Below, piece by piece: positions 16,120 to 23,232 of a stretch of 23,232 nucleotides of DNA. Origin of the DNA: Campylobacteraceae bacterium (GTDB lineage: Bacteria; Campylobacterota; Campylobacteria; Campylobacterales; Campylobacteraceae); assembly GCA_031259875.1 (NCBI GenBank), contig JAIRKW010000027.1:1-23232 (forward strand), written 5' to 3'. Each line of letters begins with the position of its first letter. Position 1 is the stretch's first letter. The position numbers were made by a program, and so were the translations under genes. The notes below the pieces were generated by a model. That model was not told the DNA's origin. It saw nothing but the letters and a program-made list of their open reading frames with translations, and made no database searches.

Positions 16120-17016
16120 TTATTTCATTGATTCCATACCGCTTATAATCTCGATAAGCTCTGTGGTAATGGATTCTTGTCTTGCTTTATTATAAGCTAT
16201 GGTCAGAGTATTTACTCTTGCTTTAGCATTGTTTGTGGCGTTATCCATTGCTTGCATTCTGGCGCTATGTTCAGCTGCAAGAGAATCTATCAGTGAGTAA
16301 TACATATTGTATTCAAGATACTTTTCAAGTAATTCTTCAAGTATTTTTTTCTCACTCTCAGCTTCTATTTCCAAAAGCGATTTGGATTCCAGAACGGGCA
16401 CATTTTCGCTTTTTGGAGTTTCAACAGGAAGTATATCGGTAATCTTCAACTCTTGAGATATCATATTTAGATATCCATTGTGAACAAGTATGATTTTATC
16501 GGTTAAGCCATCTGTAAAATCTTTAACCGCATCTACGATTATCTTTTTGGCTTTTTCATAGCTTGGAGATGAAGAGGTATTTAAATACTTCTCTAAAAGC
16601 TCTGTGCCTTGAAAACTGAAGTATTCAATACCGGTTCTGCCTACAGCGCGAAGTCTTACTTTGACATTATTGCTTTTAAACTCATCCATCAATCGTCTTA
16701 CGGCTTTAATAGTTTGCACATTAAAGCCGCCGCAAAGCCCTTTGTCAGCTGTTACGAAGATAATATCTACGACTTTGGGAGAGTCGTTAAGCTGAAAAAA
16801 CTTACTCTCCATACCGCTGACTTTGCCGTGCTGACTTATTTTATAAGAGATTTCAGAGAGCATTTCGTTGATTTTATTCTCGTATACTCTTGACTGCCTT
16901 GCTACCTCTTCGGCTTTACGCAATTTCGCAGTAGATACAAGCTTCATTGCACGCGTTGTTTTTTGCGTGTTTTGAACACTTTTTATCTTTCTTTTTATCT
17001 CTTTGAGATTAGACAT
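16120..17016 (-). CDS. atpG: ATP synthase F1 subunit gamma
   Basis: This is the central rotor shaft (298 aa). The N-terminal helix is characteristic (MSNLKEIKRKIKSVQNTQKT followed by RAMKLVSTAKLRKAEE), the middle Rossmann-like part has FVTADKGLCGGFN (about residue 90), and the C-terminal helix contains EHSARMQAMDNATNNA and RQESITTELIEIISG. AAGGA precedes the ATG. It lies 3 nt after atpA and 25 nt before atpD. Confidence 0.97.
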   Translation of the reverse strand: MSNLKEIKRKIKSVQNTQKTTRAMKLVSTAKLRKAEEVARQSRVYENKINEMLSEISYKISQHGKVSGMESKFFQLNDSPKVVDIIFVTADKGLCGGFNVQTIKAVRRLMDEFKSNNVKVRLRAVGRTGIEYFSFQGTELLEKYLNTSSSPSYEKAKKIIVDAVKDFTDGLTDKIILVHNGYLNMISQELKITDILPVETPKSENVPVLESKSLLEIEAESEKKILEELLEKYLEYNMYYSLIDSLAAEHSARMQAMDNATNNAKARVNTLTIAYNKARQESITTELIEIISGMESMK

Positions 17017-17019
17017 TTT

Positions 17020-18540
17020 CTATCCTTTAACTGCAAAGGTAGTTTTAAAATCATTTAACGCTTTCTTTAAACCGTCTTCTATATCTTTATCAAGTACTTT
17101 TTTAGCTCTGATTTGCTCTAAAATTTCAGGATATTTTGCCTCTATGAAAGGGTAAAGTTCACTTTCGAATTTTGTAACATCGTTTACTGTTATATCATCA
17201 AGATATCCTCTTGAACCAGCATATATAATAATAACTTGTTTCTCAACGGCTAACGGAGAATATGGAGGTTGTTTTAAAAGTTCAACCATTCTTTGTCCGC
17301 GTTCAAGCTGTTTACGGCTTGCTTCGTCCAAATCGCTTGCAAATTGAGCAAATGCTTGCAACTCTCTATATTGCGCCAAGTCAAGCCTCAGAGTACCGGA
17401 TACTTGTTTGATTGCTTTGATTTGAGCAGCACCGCCTACGCGTGATACCGACAAACCAACGTTGATTGCAGGACGAATACCTGAGTTAAACAAGTCTGTT
17501 TCAAGGAATATCTGTCCGTCTGTTATAGATATAACGTTTGTTGGAATATATGCCGAAACGTCGCCTGCTTGTGTTTCTATAATAGGAAGTGCGGTTAATG
17601 AGCCGGCTCCTAATTCATCGTTTAATTTTGAAGCTCTCTCCAATAATCTTGAGTGAAGATAAAATACGTCGCCAGGATATGCTTCACGTCCCGGAGGTCT
17701 TCTTAATATCAGTGACATTTCGCGGTAAGCAATAGCGTGTTTTGTCAAATCATCATAAATAATAAGCGCATGACGCGAGTTATCTCTGAAATATTCACCC
17801 ATTGTAACACCTGCATACGGAGCAAGATATTGAAGCGCTGCCGAGTCGCTGGCGCCGGCATTTACGATGATAGTGTAATCCATAGCTCCATGCTCTTCAA
17901 GTTTTTTTACAACTTGTGCTACTGTTGACTGTTTTTGTCCAATAGCCACATAAATACATACAACATTTTGACCTTTTTGGTTAATAATTGTATCTACTGC
18001 TACAGTTGTTTTACCGGTTTGTCTGTCGCCGATAATAAGCTCTCTTTGACCGCGTCCTATCGGAACAAGCGCATCAATTGCTTTAAGTCCTGTTTGAAGC
18101 GGTTCGTGAACAGATTTCCTTGCCATAATGCCAGGAGCCTTCTCTTCTACAAATCTGCTCTCTTTTGCTTCAATAGGACCTTTAGCGTCTATCGGATCTC
18201 CAAGAGAGTTTACTACGCGTCCGATGATAGAATCTCCTACCGGAACTTGCAAAAGTTTGCCGAGTCTTTTAACTGACGAACCTTCATAAATGCCATCGCT
18301 TTTACCAAGAACAACAATACCTACGCTTGACTCTTCAAGGTTTAGAGCCATACCTCTTTCACCGTTTTCAAACTCAACCATTTCGCCTGACATAATGTTA
18401 TTTAATCCGTAAACATTTGCCACGCCATCCGCTATAGCTATAACCTTGCCGGTTTCCTCAACATTAACGCTGAGATTAAAGTTTTCAATTCTCTCTTTTA
18501 TGATAGAGCTAATTTCGTCCGCTTTAACTTTAGTTGCCAC
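17020..18540 (-). CDS. atpA: ATP synthase F1 subunit alpha
   Basis: This is the regulatory, non-catalytic nucleotide-binding subunit (506 aa). The N-terminus (DEISSIIKERIENFN) binds delta. The P-loop is GDRQTGKT (residues 171-178). Later motifs include YDDLTKHAIAYREMSLILRR with the arginine-finger region, and SVSRVGGAAQIKAIKQVSG. The start is a GTG at 18540, supported by AAGGAG 8-9 nt upstream and by the family's usual N-terminus. It is 20 nt after atpH and 3 nt before atpG. Confidence 0.98.
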   Translation of the reverse strand: MATKVKADEISSIIKERIENFNLSVNVEETGKVIAIADGVANVYGLNNIMSGEMVEFENGERGMALNLEESSVGIVVLGKSDGIYEGSSVKRLGKLLQVPVGDSIIGRVVNSLGDPIDAKGPIEAKESRFVEEKAPGIMARKSVHEPLQTGLKAIDALVPIGRGQRELIIGDRQTGKTTVAVDTIINQKGQNVVCIYVAIGQKQSTVAQVVKKLEEHGAMDYTIIVNAGASDSAALQYLAPYAGVTMGEYFRDNSRHALIIYDDLTKHAIAYREMSLILRRPPGREAYPGDVFYLHSRLLERASKLNDELGAGSLTALPIIETQAGDVSAYIPTNVISITDGQIFLETDLFNSGIRPAINVGLSVSRVGGAAQIKAIKQVSGTLRLDLAQYRELQAFAQFASDLDEASRKQLERGQRMVELLKQPPYSPLAVEKQVIIIYAGSRGYLDDITVNDVTKFESELYPFIEAKYPEILEQIRAKKVLDKDIEDGLKKALNDFKTTFAVKG

Positions 18541-18560
18541 TTTTATTACTCCTTAATTTC

Positions 18561-19091
18561 TTATATTGCTTTAAGTATATGCTCAGTCATTTGAGCTTTT
18601 AGTCTCTCAAGAGAAAAACTTGTTTCAACGCCAAGATCATCAATTTCTATTTTGACCCCTTTGTAGTTTGACTTTTCACTCTTAAATGTTATATCTGCTC
18701 CGAATTTTTTGCCAAAACTCTTTTGCAAACTCTCTGCCTGTTCTTTGCTTATCTCTTTATCCGCATAAATTTTACCCTCGTAACGATTGTTTTTAAGGGA
18801 GATTTGAAACTCAAGCTCTTTATAAATGTCGGGCAAAAGGAGCAATCTTCCATTCTCGCTTAAAAGAGAGATAAAATTGATAAGTTTTTTATCGCTGTCT
18901 TTTAAAAGAGAGACGACAAGCTTTTTTTTATCCTCTTTATCAATGTCAGGGGTTGAGATAATCGTAGTAAATTTCGCTATATCAAATGCCTTGCTAAGCT
19001 CTTGCAATATGTTTTGCACTTTAGTAAGCTCTTCGCCCTTAAAGCTATCAAGCAGCGCTTTGACATATCTTTTTGCTATAATTGTACTCAT
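18561..19091 (-). CDS. atpH: ATP synthase F1 subunit delta
   Basis: This is the peripheral-stalk subunit (176 aa) that joins the b subunits to the top of alpha3beta3. The N-terminal helical bundle begins IAKRYVKALLDSFKGEEL; the C-terminal part contains the family pattern DITFKSEKSNYKGVKIEIDD followed by LGVETSFSLERLKAQM. The ATG overlaps the atpF TAA by one base (TAATG), and AAAAAAGG lies upstream inside atpF. Confidence 0.95.
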   Translation of the reverse strand: MSTIIAKRYVKALLDSFKGEELTKVQNILQELSKAFDIAKFTTIISTPDIDKEDKKKLVVSLLKDSDKKLINFISLLSENGRLLLLPDIYKELEFQISLKNNRYEGKIYADKEISKEQAESLQKSFGKKFGADITFKSEKSNYKGVKIEIDDLGVETSFSLERLKAQMTEHILKAI

Positions 19092-19594
19092 TATGCTACC
19101 TTTTTTAAGATAATATTGATAAATTTCTCTCTGTCAATGGCAATGGACTCTTCGGTAAAGAGTTCGCAGAGTATTTCATTTACAACTAAACGTACCATTT
19201 TACGTCTTTCTATATTCATTTGGTCATGACTTGCTTTTTCAAGATTTTCAAGCTCTAAAGCCAAATCAGATGAGATTTTAGCAAGCATTATTTTACTCTC
19301 TTTTTCAGATGTGCTAAGAAGTGCCTTTGCATTTGCCTTAGCCTCTTCAACCTTTTCTAAAGCTTCATCTTTTCGTTTTTTAGACTCTTTTAGTCTCTCC
19401 TGAATAGCGTTTAATTTATCAGCAATTGAACTTTTTCTGTTTTTAAAGAAATTCTTGATGATATTTGCCAATAGATAATATAAAAGTCCTGCAAATAAAA
19501 AGAAATTTACGGCTCTTGGAAATATATCTGTTTCGCCTCCGCCGCTTGCGAATGCCAGTATTGGAAAAGTAAATAGTATAATATATCGTAACAC
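19091..19594 (-). CDS. atpF: ATP synthase Fo subunit b
   Basis: This peripheral-stalk b subunit (167 aa) starts with a hydrophobic, signal-like segment (MLRYIILFTFPILAFASGGG), a feature often seen in Campylobacterota b subunits. A second hydrophobic segment (VNFFLFAGLLYYLLANIIKN, about residues 29-48) is the actual membrane anchor of the mature protein. The rest is a long charged coiled coil (about 50-160). It follows atpF' by 9 nt and overlaps atpH by one base. Whether the first segment is cleaved is not decidable from sequence. Confidence 0.94.
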   Translation of the reverse strand: MLRYIILFTFPILAFASGGGETDIFPRAVNFFLFAGLLYYLLANIIKNFFKNRKSSIADKLNAIQERLKESKKRKDEALEKVEEAKANAKALLSTSEKESKIMLAKISSDLALELENLEKASHDQMNIERRKMVRLVVNEILCELFTEESIAIDREKFINIILKKVA

Positions 19595-19603
19595 TGTTCT
19601 CTC

Positions 19604-20026
19604 CTATATCTTGCCAAGTTTGGCTTTGACAGCTTCTCTAAAGAGCGGCATTTGGCTTTTTAAAGCATTTTTAAGTTCAACTTTTTCGCTTTCAAGCGTT
19701 TTAATGAACTCGTTGTACTCGTTTTCAAGCTTGCTTTTTTTTGCCTCAAGTTTTTTGTTGGCATCAGTGCGTGCAGAAGCCAACAACTCTATACGTTTCG
19801 TTGCTGCTTTGTTTTTGGCATCCAATATGATTTGGTTTGCTTCGTCATGATAAACGCCAATATCGTCAGCATTTTTGGCTACATTTTCCAAATCTTTCTG
19901 GATTAGGCTGTTTCTGTTGTCAATAAAACCAAGCAAAGGTTTGTAGAGGATTTTGTTGAGCACAACAAGCAGAACTAAAAACAGTACCACCGTTGACAGC
20001 AGCAGCGATAAATTTATATCCAGCAT
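19604..20026 (-). CDS. atpF': ATP synthase Fo subunit b'
   Basis: This is the second, diverged b-type stalk subunit (140 aa), which pairs with AtpF as in other Campylobacterota, alphaproteobacteria and cyanobacteria. One membrane segment (INLSLLLSTVVLFLVLLVVL, residues 4-23) is followed by KILYKPLLGFIDNRNSLI and a charged coiled coil to the end. A strong AAGGAG box lies 8 nt before the ATG. It heads the ATP synthase genes behind a 133-nt leader gap with a possible promoter. No a (atpB) or c (atpE) subunit gene is nearby. Confidence 0.93.
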   Translation of the reverse strand: MLDINLSLLLSTVVLFLVLLVVLNKILYKPLLGFIDNRNSLIQKDLENVAKNADDIGVYHDEANQIILDAKNKAATKRIELLASARTDANKKLEAKKSKLENEYNEFIKTLESEKVELKNALKSQMPLFREAVKAKLGKI

Positions 20027-20069
20027 AAAGTATTCTCCTTATTTTTTTATGTTATAACTTAAGGTTTAA

Positions 20070-20091
20070 GCTTCTTTCAATAAAAAGAAGC
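20070..20091 (-). other. Leader hairpin upstream of the atp genes
   Basis: Perfect 8-bp arms, gcttcttt (20070-20077) and aaagaagc (20084-20091), enclose a 6-base loop. On the minus strand the hairpin lies between the candidate promoter and the atpF' ribosome binding site. It is not followed by a clear U-run in either direction, so I do not call it a terminator. It could be an RNA-stabilising 5' structure or a weak terminator for parB read-through. Confidence 0.55.
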
Positions 20092-20110
20092 GAATGCAAA
20101 CAAAGTTGGG

Positions 20111-20116
20111 ATTTTA
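20111..20116 (-). promoter_or_regulatory. Candidate -10 box of the atp operon
   Basis: The minus strand reads tttaaatggTAAAATccc, with T-rich DNA upstream, 85 nt before the atpF' ATG. It sits in the only sizeable gap of the fmt-to-tolB array, which supports a separate promoter for the ATP synthase genes. There is no clear -35 element. Confidence 0.5.
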
Positions 20117-20159
20117 CCATTTAAAACAAAAAAACTTTATTAAATTTACACGCAAAAAA

Positions 20160-21020
20160 TTATTCCCACTCTTTTATGCGCAATAAAAAACTCTCCATTT
20201 CTTGAGTATTTTTAAAATTTATTGTCAAACTATCTTTTGTTGCTTTTGCTTTTAGTCCTATACTTATTATCTTTTCTTGTACTGTTTGCAGCAACAAGGG
20301 CGGCTTTACTGCATTTTGACGTTTCTTTTTTAAAGATGACGGATTGACTTTGAGCTGCTTGACAAGGTTTTCGGTTTCTCTTACGCTCAAATGCTGCCCC
20401 AAAATGGTATTTACTATCGTTTCTTCATCGATTGCATCAAGTCCTACTATGACTTTTGCGTGTCCCTGTGATATCTTATTTTCCGCTATTAATTGTTTGG
20501 TTTTTTCCGATAACGATAAAAGTCTGATAGTATTTGTTATCTGTGCTCTGGATTTGTGTATAATCTCAGACAATCCATCTTGTGTTATATTGTACTCATC
20601 TATAAGTTCTTGATATGCTTTTCCAAGCTCTATAGGATTTAAATCTTCTCTTTGGATATTTTCAATAAGAGCTAATTCGCGAAGTTTTTCAGACTCATAA
20701 TCAGCAACAATAGCTTTAATAGTTGCAAAACCTGCTATTTGGCTGGCACGCAAACGCCTTTCGCCTGCCAACAGCATAAAGCCGCCATCTTTTTTTATAA
20801 CGAGTATAGGTTGCAAAAGTCCGTGTTTTTGAATAGAAGCAGCTAAATCTCTAAGCGTGTCCTCTTTAAAAACAAGTCTGGGCTGGTATGGGTTGGGCGT
20901 GATTTTGTTTATATCTATCTCTTGAACTCTTGAATTGTCGTGCTGAAACTCTTGTTTGTAAGCCTCTTCTACATCCTCAAAAATTGCACTTAAGCCTCTT
21001 CCTAATGCTTGTTTTGCCAT
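20160..21020 (-). CDS. parB: Chromosome-partitioning protein ParB
   Basis: ParB binds parS sites and spreads as a CTP-dependent clamp. I start it at the ATG at 21020 (286 aa, MAKQALGRGLSAIFED), preceded by TAGGAAC 6-7 nt upstream. The open frame reaches 21092, but the extra 24 codons overlap parA. The N-terminal ParA-contact motif ALGRGLSAIF is intact. CTP-binding motifs are GERRLRA (86-92) and ENIQRE (120-125). A helix-turn-helix follows (about 145-185, GLSEIIHKSRAQITNTIRLL), and the C-terminus holds a dimerisation segment. It lies 7 nt after parA. No parS match was seen in the window. Confidence 0.96.
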   Translation of the reverse strand: MAKQALGRGLSAIFEDVEEAYKQEFQHDNSRVQEIDINKITPNPYQPRLVFKEDTLRDLAASIQKHGLLQPILVIKKDGGFMLLAGERRLRASQIAGFATIKAIVADYESEKLRELALIENIQREDLNPIELGKAYQELIDEYNITQDGLSEIIHKSRAQITNTIRLLSLSEKTKQLIAENKISQGHAKVIVGLDAIDEETIVNTILGQHLSVRETENLVKQLKVNPSSLKKKRQNAVKPPLLLQTVQEKIISIGLKAKATKDSLTINFKNTQEMESFLLRIKEWE

Positions 21021-21027
21021 ACTGTTC

Positions 21028-21810
21028 CTAACCTGCCAAAATAGAATATGCGAGGTCTTGATAAGCGATTGACCCCGGTGACTTATCATCATATAACATT
21101 ATCGGTTTGCCGAAACTTGGAGATTCTGCTAATTTTATATTTCGCGGAATTACCACAAGAGCTTCACCGTCTTTATTTAAAAAAAGTTTATTTTTAAAAT
21201 GCTGCTGTAAATCCGCCACGACTTGGCGTGAAAGATTGTTTTGAGTGCTGAACATTGTTGGTAAAAAACCCTTTATTTCAAGCGGAGGATTTATGGTCTT
21301 TTTTATAAGTTTTATAGTATTTAGCAGCTGCGCCAATCCTTCCAAAGCATAAAATTCGCATTGAATTGGGATAATAACAGAATCTGCAGCACTTAAGGCG
21401 TTGATAGTTATGCTGCCAAGAGCCGGAGGTGAATCTATAATGATAAAATCATAATCATCTTTTATTTCGCCAATGGCATTTTTTAATATCAGTTCGCGTT
21501 CTTTTGTATTGTTGTCGTAAAACTCTTTCTCTATGCCTACAAGTCCAATATTTGATGGGGCGAAGTAGAGATTTTTAATATCTGTTTTGAGAAGTATTTG
21601 TGATAATTTTTTGCGTCCTATGAGTACATGATAAATGTTAAATTCATAATTATTACGAAAGCCAATTCCAGTTGTGGCATTTGATTGCGGGTCGATATCT
21701 ATAAGCAACACTTTTTTACCTGCAAGGGCGAGTGCAGCAGATAGGTTGATAGCCGTAGTTGTTTTTCCAACCCCGCCTTTTTGATTGGCGACAGTAATAA
21801 TCTCACTCAT
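21028..21810 (-). CDS. parA: Chromosome-partitioning ATPase ParA (Soj)
   Basis: This is a P-loop ATPase of the chromosomal ParA/Soj type (260 aa) that binds DNA non-specifically and moves ParB-parS complexes. The deviant Walker A KGGVGKTT (residues 11-18) carries the signature lysine K11. Walker A' reads VLLIDIDPQSNATTG, and Walker B is DFIIIDSPPALG. The N-terminus is short, with no helix-turn-helix, which fits a chromosomal rather than plasmid type Ia protein. The ATG overlaps the birA stop by 4 nt, and parB starts 7 nt after the stop. Confidence 0.97.
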   Translation of the reverse strand: MSEIITVANQKGGVGKTTTAINLSAALALAGKKVLLIDIDPQSNATTGIGFRNNYEFNIYHVLIGRKKLSQILLKTDIKNLYFAPSNIGLVGIEKEFYDNNTKERELILKNAIGEIKDDYDFIIIDSPPALGSITINALSAADSVIIPIQCEFYALEGLAQLLNTIKLIKKTINPPLEIKGFLPTMFSTQNNLSRQVVADLQQHFKNKLFLNKDGEALVVIPRNIKLAESPSFGKPIMLYDDKSPGSIAYQDLAYSILAG

Positions 21811-22442
21811 CTTAGACTATATACCTTTTTATTATTTATTTCAATTGACCCGTCGGGGCACAGCTTAGCTTCTTTTAAGGAGAGATATTTCCCCTCTATG
21901 TGAACGCCAAAATTTTGGCTGAACTCAAATTCTAGCTTATATTTACTAAAAATCTGCTTCCACGAAGGAAAAATTTTTGTATACTCCATAAAACCTTCCG
22001 TTAACTCTTTTGGAGTAAGTGCTATATCAAGCGTTGCATACTCTTTTAAAGATGTGCGAAGATTTATCCCCACTGATATTACAAAATTCTCTTTTATCTT
22101 TGCTGTTAACATGCCGCCTATTTTTTTATGGTTCAGATAAAAATCATTAGGCCATTTAAGTCTTACTAAAGAGCCTCTTTGTCTTAAAAATTCAAGCAGA
22201 AGCTGCGAAAAGTAGATAGATATTGAAGCTTGTGGCACATCATCTGGAATAACTGATGCAAGAAGTGCAAAACTTAAATAAAGATTTCCATCGCCGCTCT
22301 TCCATTCGTTGCCGCGGGTTCCTACGCCTTGAGTCTGTTTGCCTGCATACAGCGCAAATGGAGGCACTATGTCACCATTTTTTATTGCTTCACAAAGCCA
22401 TTGGTGCGTTGAGCCGATGCTGTCAATAAAATGTATCTCCAA
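21807..22442 (-). CDS. birA: Biotin--[acetyl-CoA-carboxylase] ligase, monofunctional
   Basis: The enzyme forms biotinyl-AMP and transfers biotin to the carboxylase carrier protein (BCCP). The start is a TTG. I choose 22442 (211 aa, MEIHFIDSIGSTHQW), because the AAGG at 22450-22453 then sits 7 nt away; the TTG at 22448 is only 1 nt from it. There is no N-terminal DNA-binding domain, so it cannot act as a biotin repressor. Core motifs: QTQGVGTRGNEW (36-47) at the biotinyl-AMP loop, GNLYLSF (52-58), LKWPND with K96 matching E. coli K183, and KIGGMLTA. The loop reads GVGTRG where E. coli has GRGRRG (see findings). It overlaps fmt by 20 nt and parA by 4 nt. Confidence 0.93.
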   Translation of the reverse strand: MEIHFIDSIGSTHQWLCEAIKNGDIVPPFALYAGKQTQGVGTRGNEWKSGDGNLYLSFALLASVIPDDVPQASISIYFSQLLLEFLRQRGSLVRLKWPNDFYLNHKKIGGMLTAKIKENFVISVGINLRTSLKEYATLDIALTPKELTEGFMEYTKIFPSWKQIFSKYKLEFEFSQNFGVHIEGKYLSLKEAKLCPDGSIEINNKKVYSLR

Positions 22443-23232
22443 CTCCAATCCTTTTTCCGTTTATATAAGAGAGGGCGCTGGTTTCCTGTTTTGAGGGGGC
22501 TTGCACTCTTTGTATATGGATATAACCGTCAGCGCATGCCACGCTGACTGTATCATCTTTTGTTTCGACAATTTTGCCGTATTTGAAGCTATGCTCTGCT
22601 TTTGTGCATTTGAAACTTTTTAACTTTAATCCGCTTTGCAAAAACAGTCCAGGCCACGGCGTAAAAGCTAATAATTTTTGTTTTAATTCGGCGCATTTTA
22701 ACCCAAAATGCACGATTCCCATCTCTTTTGTGATTTTAGAAGTTTTAACACAAAGCGCATCCGTTTGCTTCAGTGGCAAAATCTTATCATATTCTCTTAA
22801 AACTTTTAACGTCAAATCCGCTGCTTTTTTTGAGAGCAGTTCAAAAAGCGCATCAGAGTTTAAATCTTTTATTAAAACATAACTAAACCCAAGCATTTCG
22901 CCCGTATCCAGCCCTTCTTCCATTTTCATTGCGGTAACGCCGCTATACTCGTCATTGTTTAGTATAGCTTGTTGGATTGGGCTTGCACCTCTATATTTTG
23001 GAAGCAGTGAAGCGTGAAGATTTATACATGGTGCTATATCCAAAATATCGCGCGGAAGTATTTTGCCATATGCTGCAACAACGATAAAGTCAGGTTTTAG
23101 CGAAGCGATTTGTTCTATTGTATTTTTATCCCTCAAAGTTTCTGGCTGAAAAATCTTAATATCAGAAGCGTTATCTGCTGCAAACTGTTTTATGTGCGGA
23201 AAGCTGATATTTTGTCCGCGCCCCGATTTTTT
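22423..23232 (-). CDS. fmt: Methionyl-tRNA formyltransferase, 5' end outside the window
   Basis: The enzyme formylates Met-tRNAfMet for translation initiation. The frame is open to the window edge: upstream of a TTG at 23136 it reads KKSGRGQNISFPHIKQFAAD and on to FQPETLRDKN, the known N-domain sequence of Fmt. The visible part is 269 codons; about the first 40-45 residues are missing. The formyl-THF and catalytic motif is CINLHASLLPKYRGASPIQ, containing the catalytic Asn and His, and EEGLDTGEML supplies the catalytic Asp. A C-terminal beta-barrel domain follows (from about LLAFTPWPGLFLQSG). The stop overlaps birA, so the two are likely translated together. Confidence 0.96.
   Translation of the reverse strand, partial: KKSGRGQNISFPHIKQFAADNASDIKIFQPETLRDKNTIEQIASLKPDFIVVAAYGKILPRDILDIAPCINLHASLLPKYRGASPIQQAILNNDEYSGVTAMKMEEGLDTGEMLGFSYVLIKDLNSDALFELLSKKAADLTLKVLREYDKILPLKQTDALCVKTSKITKEMGIVHFGLKCAELKQKLLAFTPWPGLFLQSGLKLKSFKCTKAEHSFKYGKIVETKDDTVSVACADGYIHIQRVQAPSKQETSALSYINGKRIGVGDTFY

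Noticed and set aside
20070..20091. Leader hairpin as a rho-independent terminator of parB
   Set aside because: No U-run follows the stem on the minus strand, so it is listed as a leader structure instead.
21021..21092. Longer parB overlapping the end of parA
   Set aside because: The family N-terminus is MAKQALGRGLSAIF, and the ATG at 21020 has its own ribosome binding site.

Overview
The window looks like a core-chromosome segment of a mesophilic Campylobacterota (epsilonproteobacterium), closest in style to the Sulfurimonas group. This is an inference from gene order and protein signatures; I could not run a search. The main clues are: (i) an order fmt-birA-parA-parB-atpF'-atpF-atpH-atpA-atpG-atpD-atpC-tolQ-tolR-tolA-tolB-pal-cpoB on one strand; (ii) two Fo b-type subunits with no a or c subunit in the cluster; (iii) an alaS-maf-(ABC ATPase)-PBP1A run; (iv) AT-rich DNA with TATAAT-like -10 boxes and poor -35 boxes.

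Layout. Positions 1-3530 are a mixed, more accessory-looking stretch on the minus strand: a flavodoxin-fold NAD(P)H oxidoreductase, a cytoplasmic leucine-rich-repeat protein, and urtA, a periplasmic urea/short-amide binding protein closed by a clear terminator. The first 285 bases hold no recognisable gene but do hold an imperfect direct repeat. Positions 3531-9470 on the plus strand carry alaS, maf, an orphan Opp/Dpp-type ABC ATPase and a class A penicillin-binding protein. The last three overlap or nearly overlap, so they look co-transcribed. A hairpin terminator and about 250 bases of AT-rich non-coding DNA follow. Positions 9841-23232 on the minus strand form one nearly continuous array: fmt (cut by the window edge), birA, parA, parB, a 139-nt gap with a promoter and a leader hairpin, seven ATP synthase genes, then the complete Tol-Pal set.

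Function. The large array puts translation initiation (Fmt), biotin loading of carboxylase carrier proteins (BirA), chromosome partitioning (ParA/ParB), proton-coupled ATP synthesis and Tol-Pal envelope constriction side by side. The ATP synthase and TolQR genes both encode machines driven by the proton gradient. The array lacks atpB and atpE, as is usual in this phylum. The plus-strand block joins alanine charging, nucleotide-pool clean-up (Maf) and peptidoglycan synthesis.

I found no CRISPR array, tRNA, rRNA, insertion sequence or defence system. Most of the window is ordinary core genome. The items most worth a second look are the LRR protein, the orphan ABC ATPase, the non-canonical biotin-ligase loop, a 12-base promoter sequence shared by two unrelated genes, and the unexplained repeats at the left edge.
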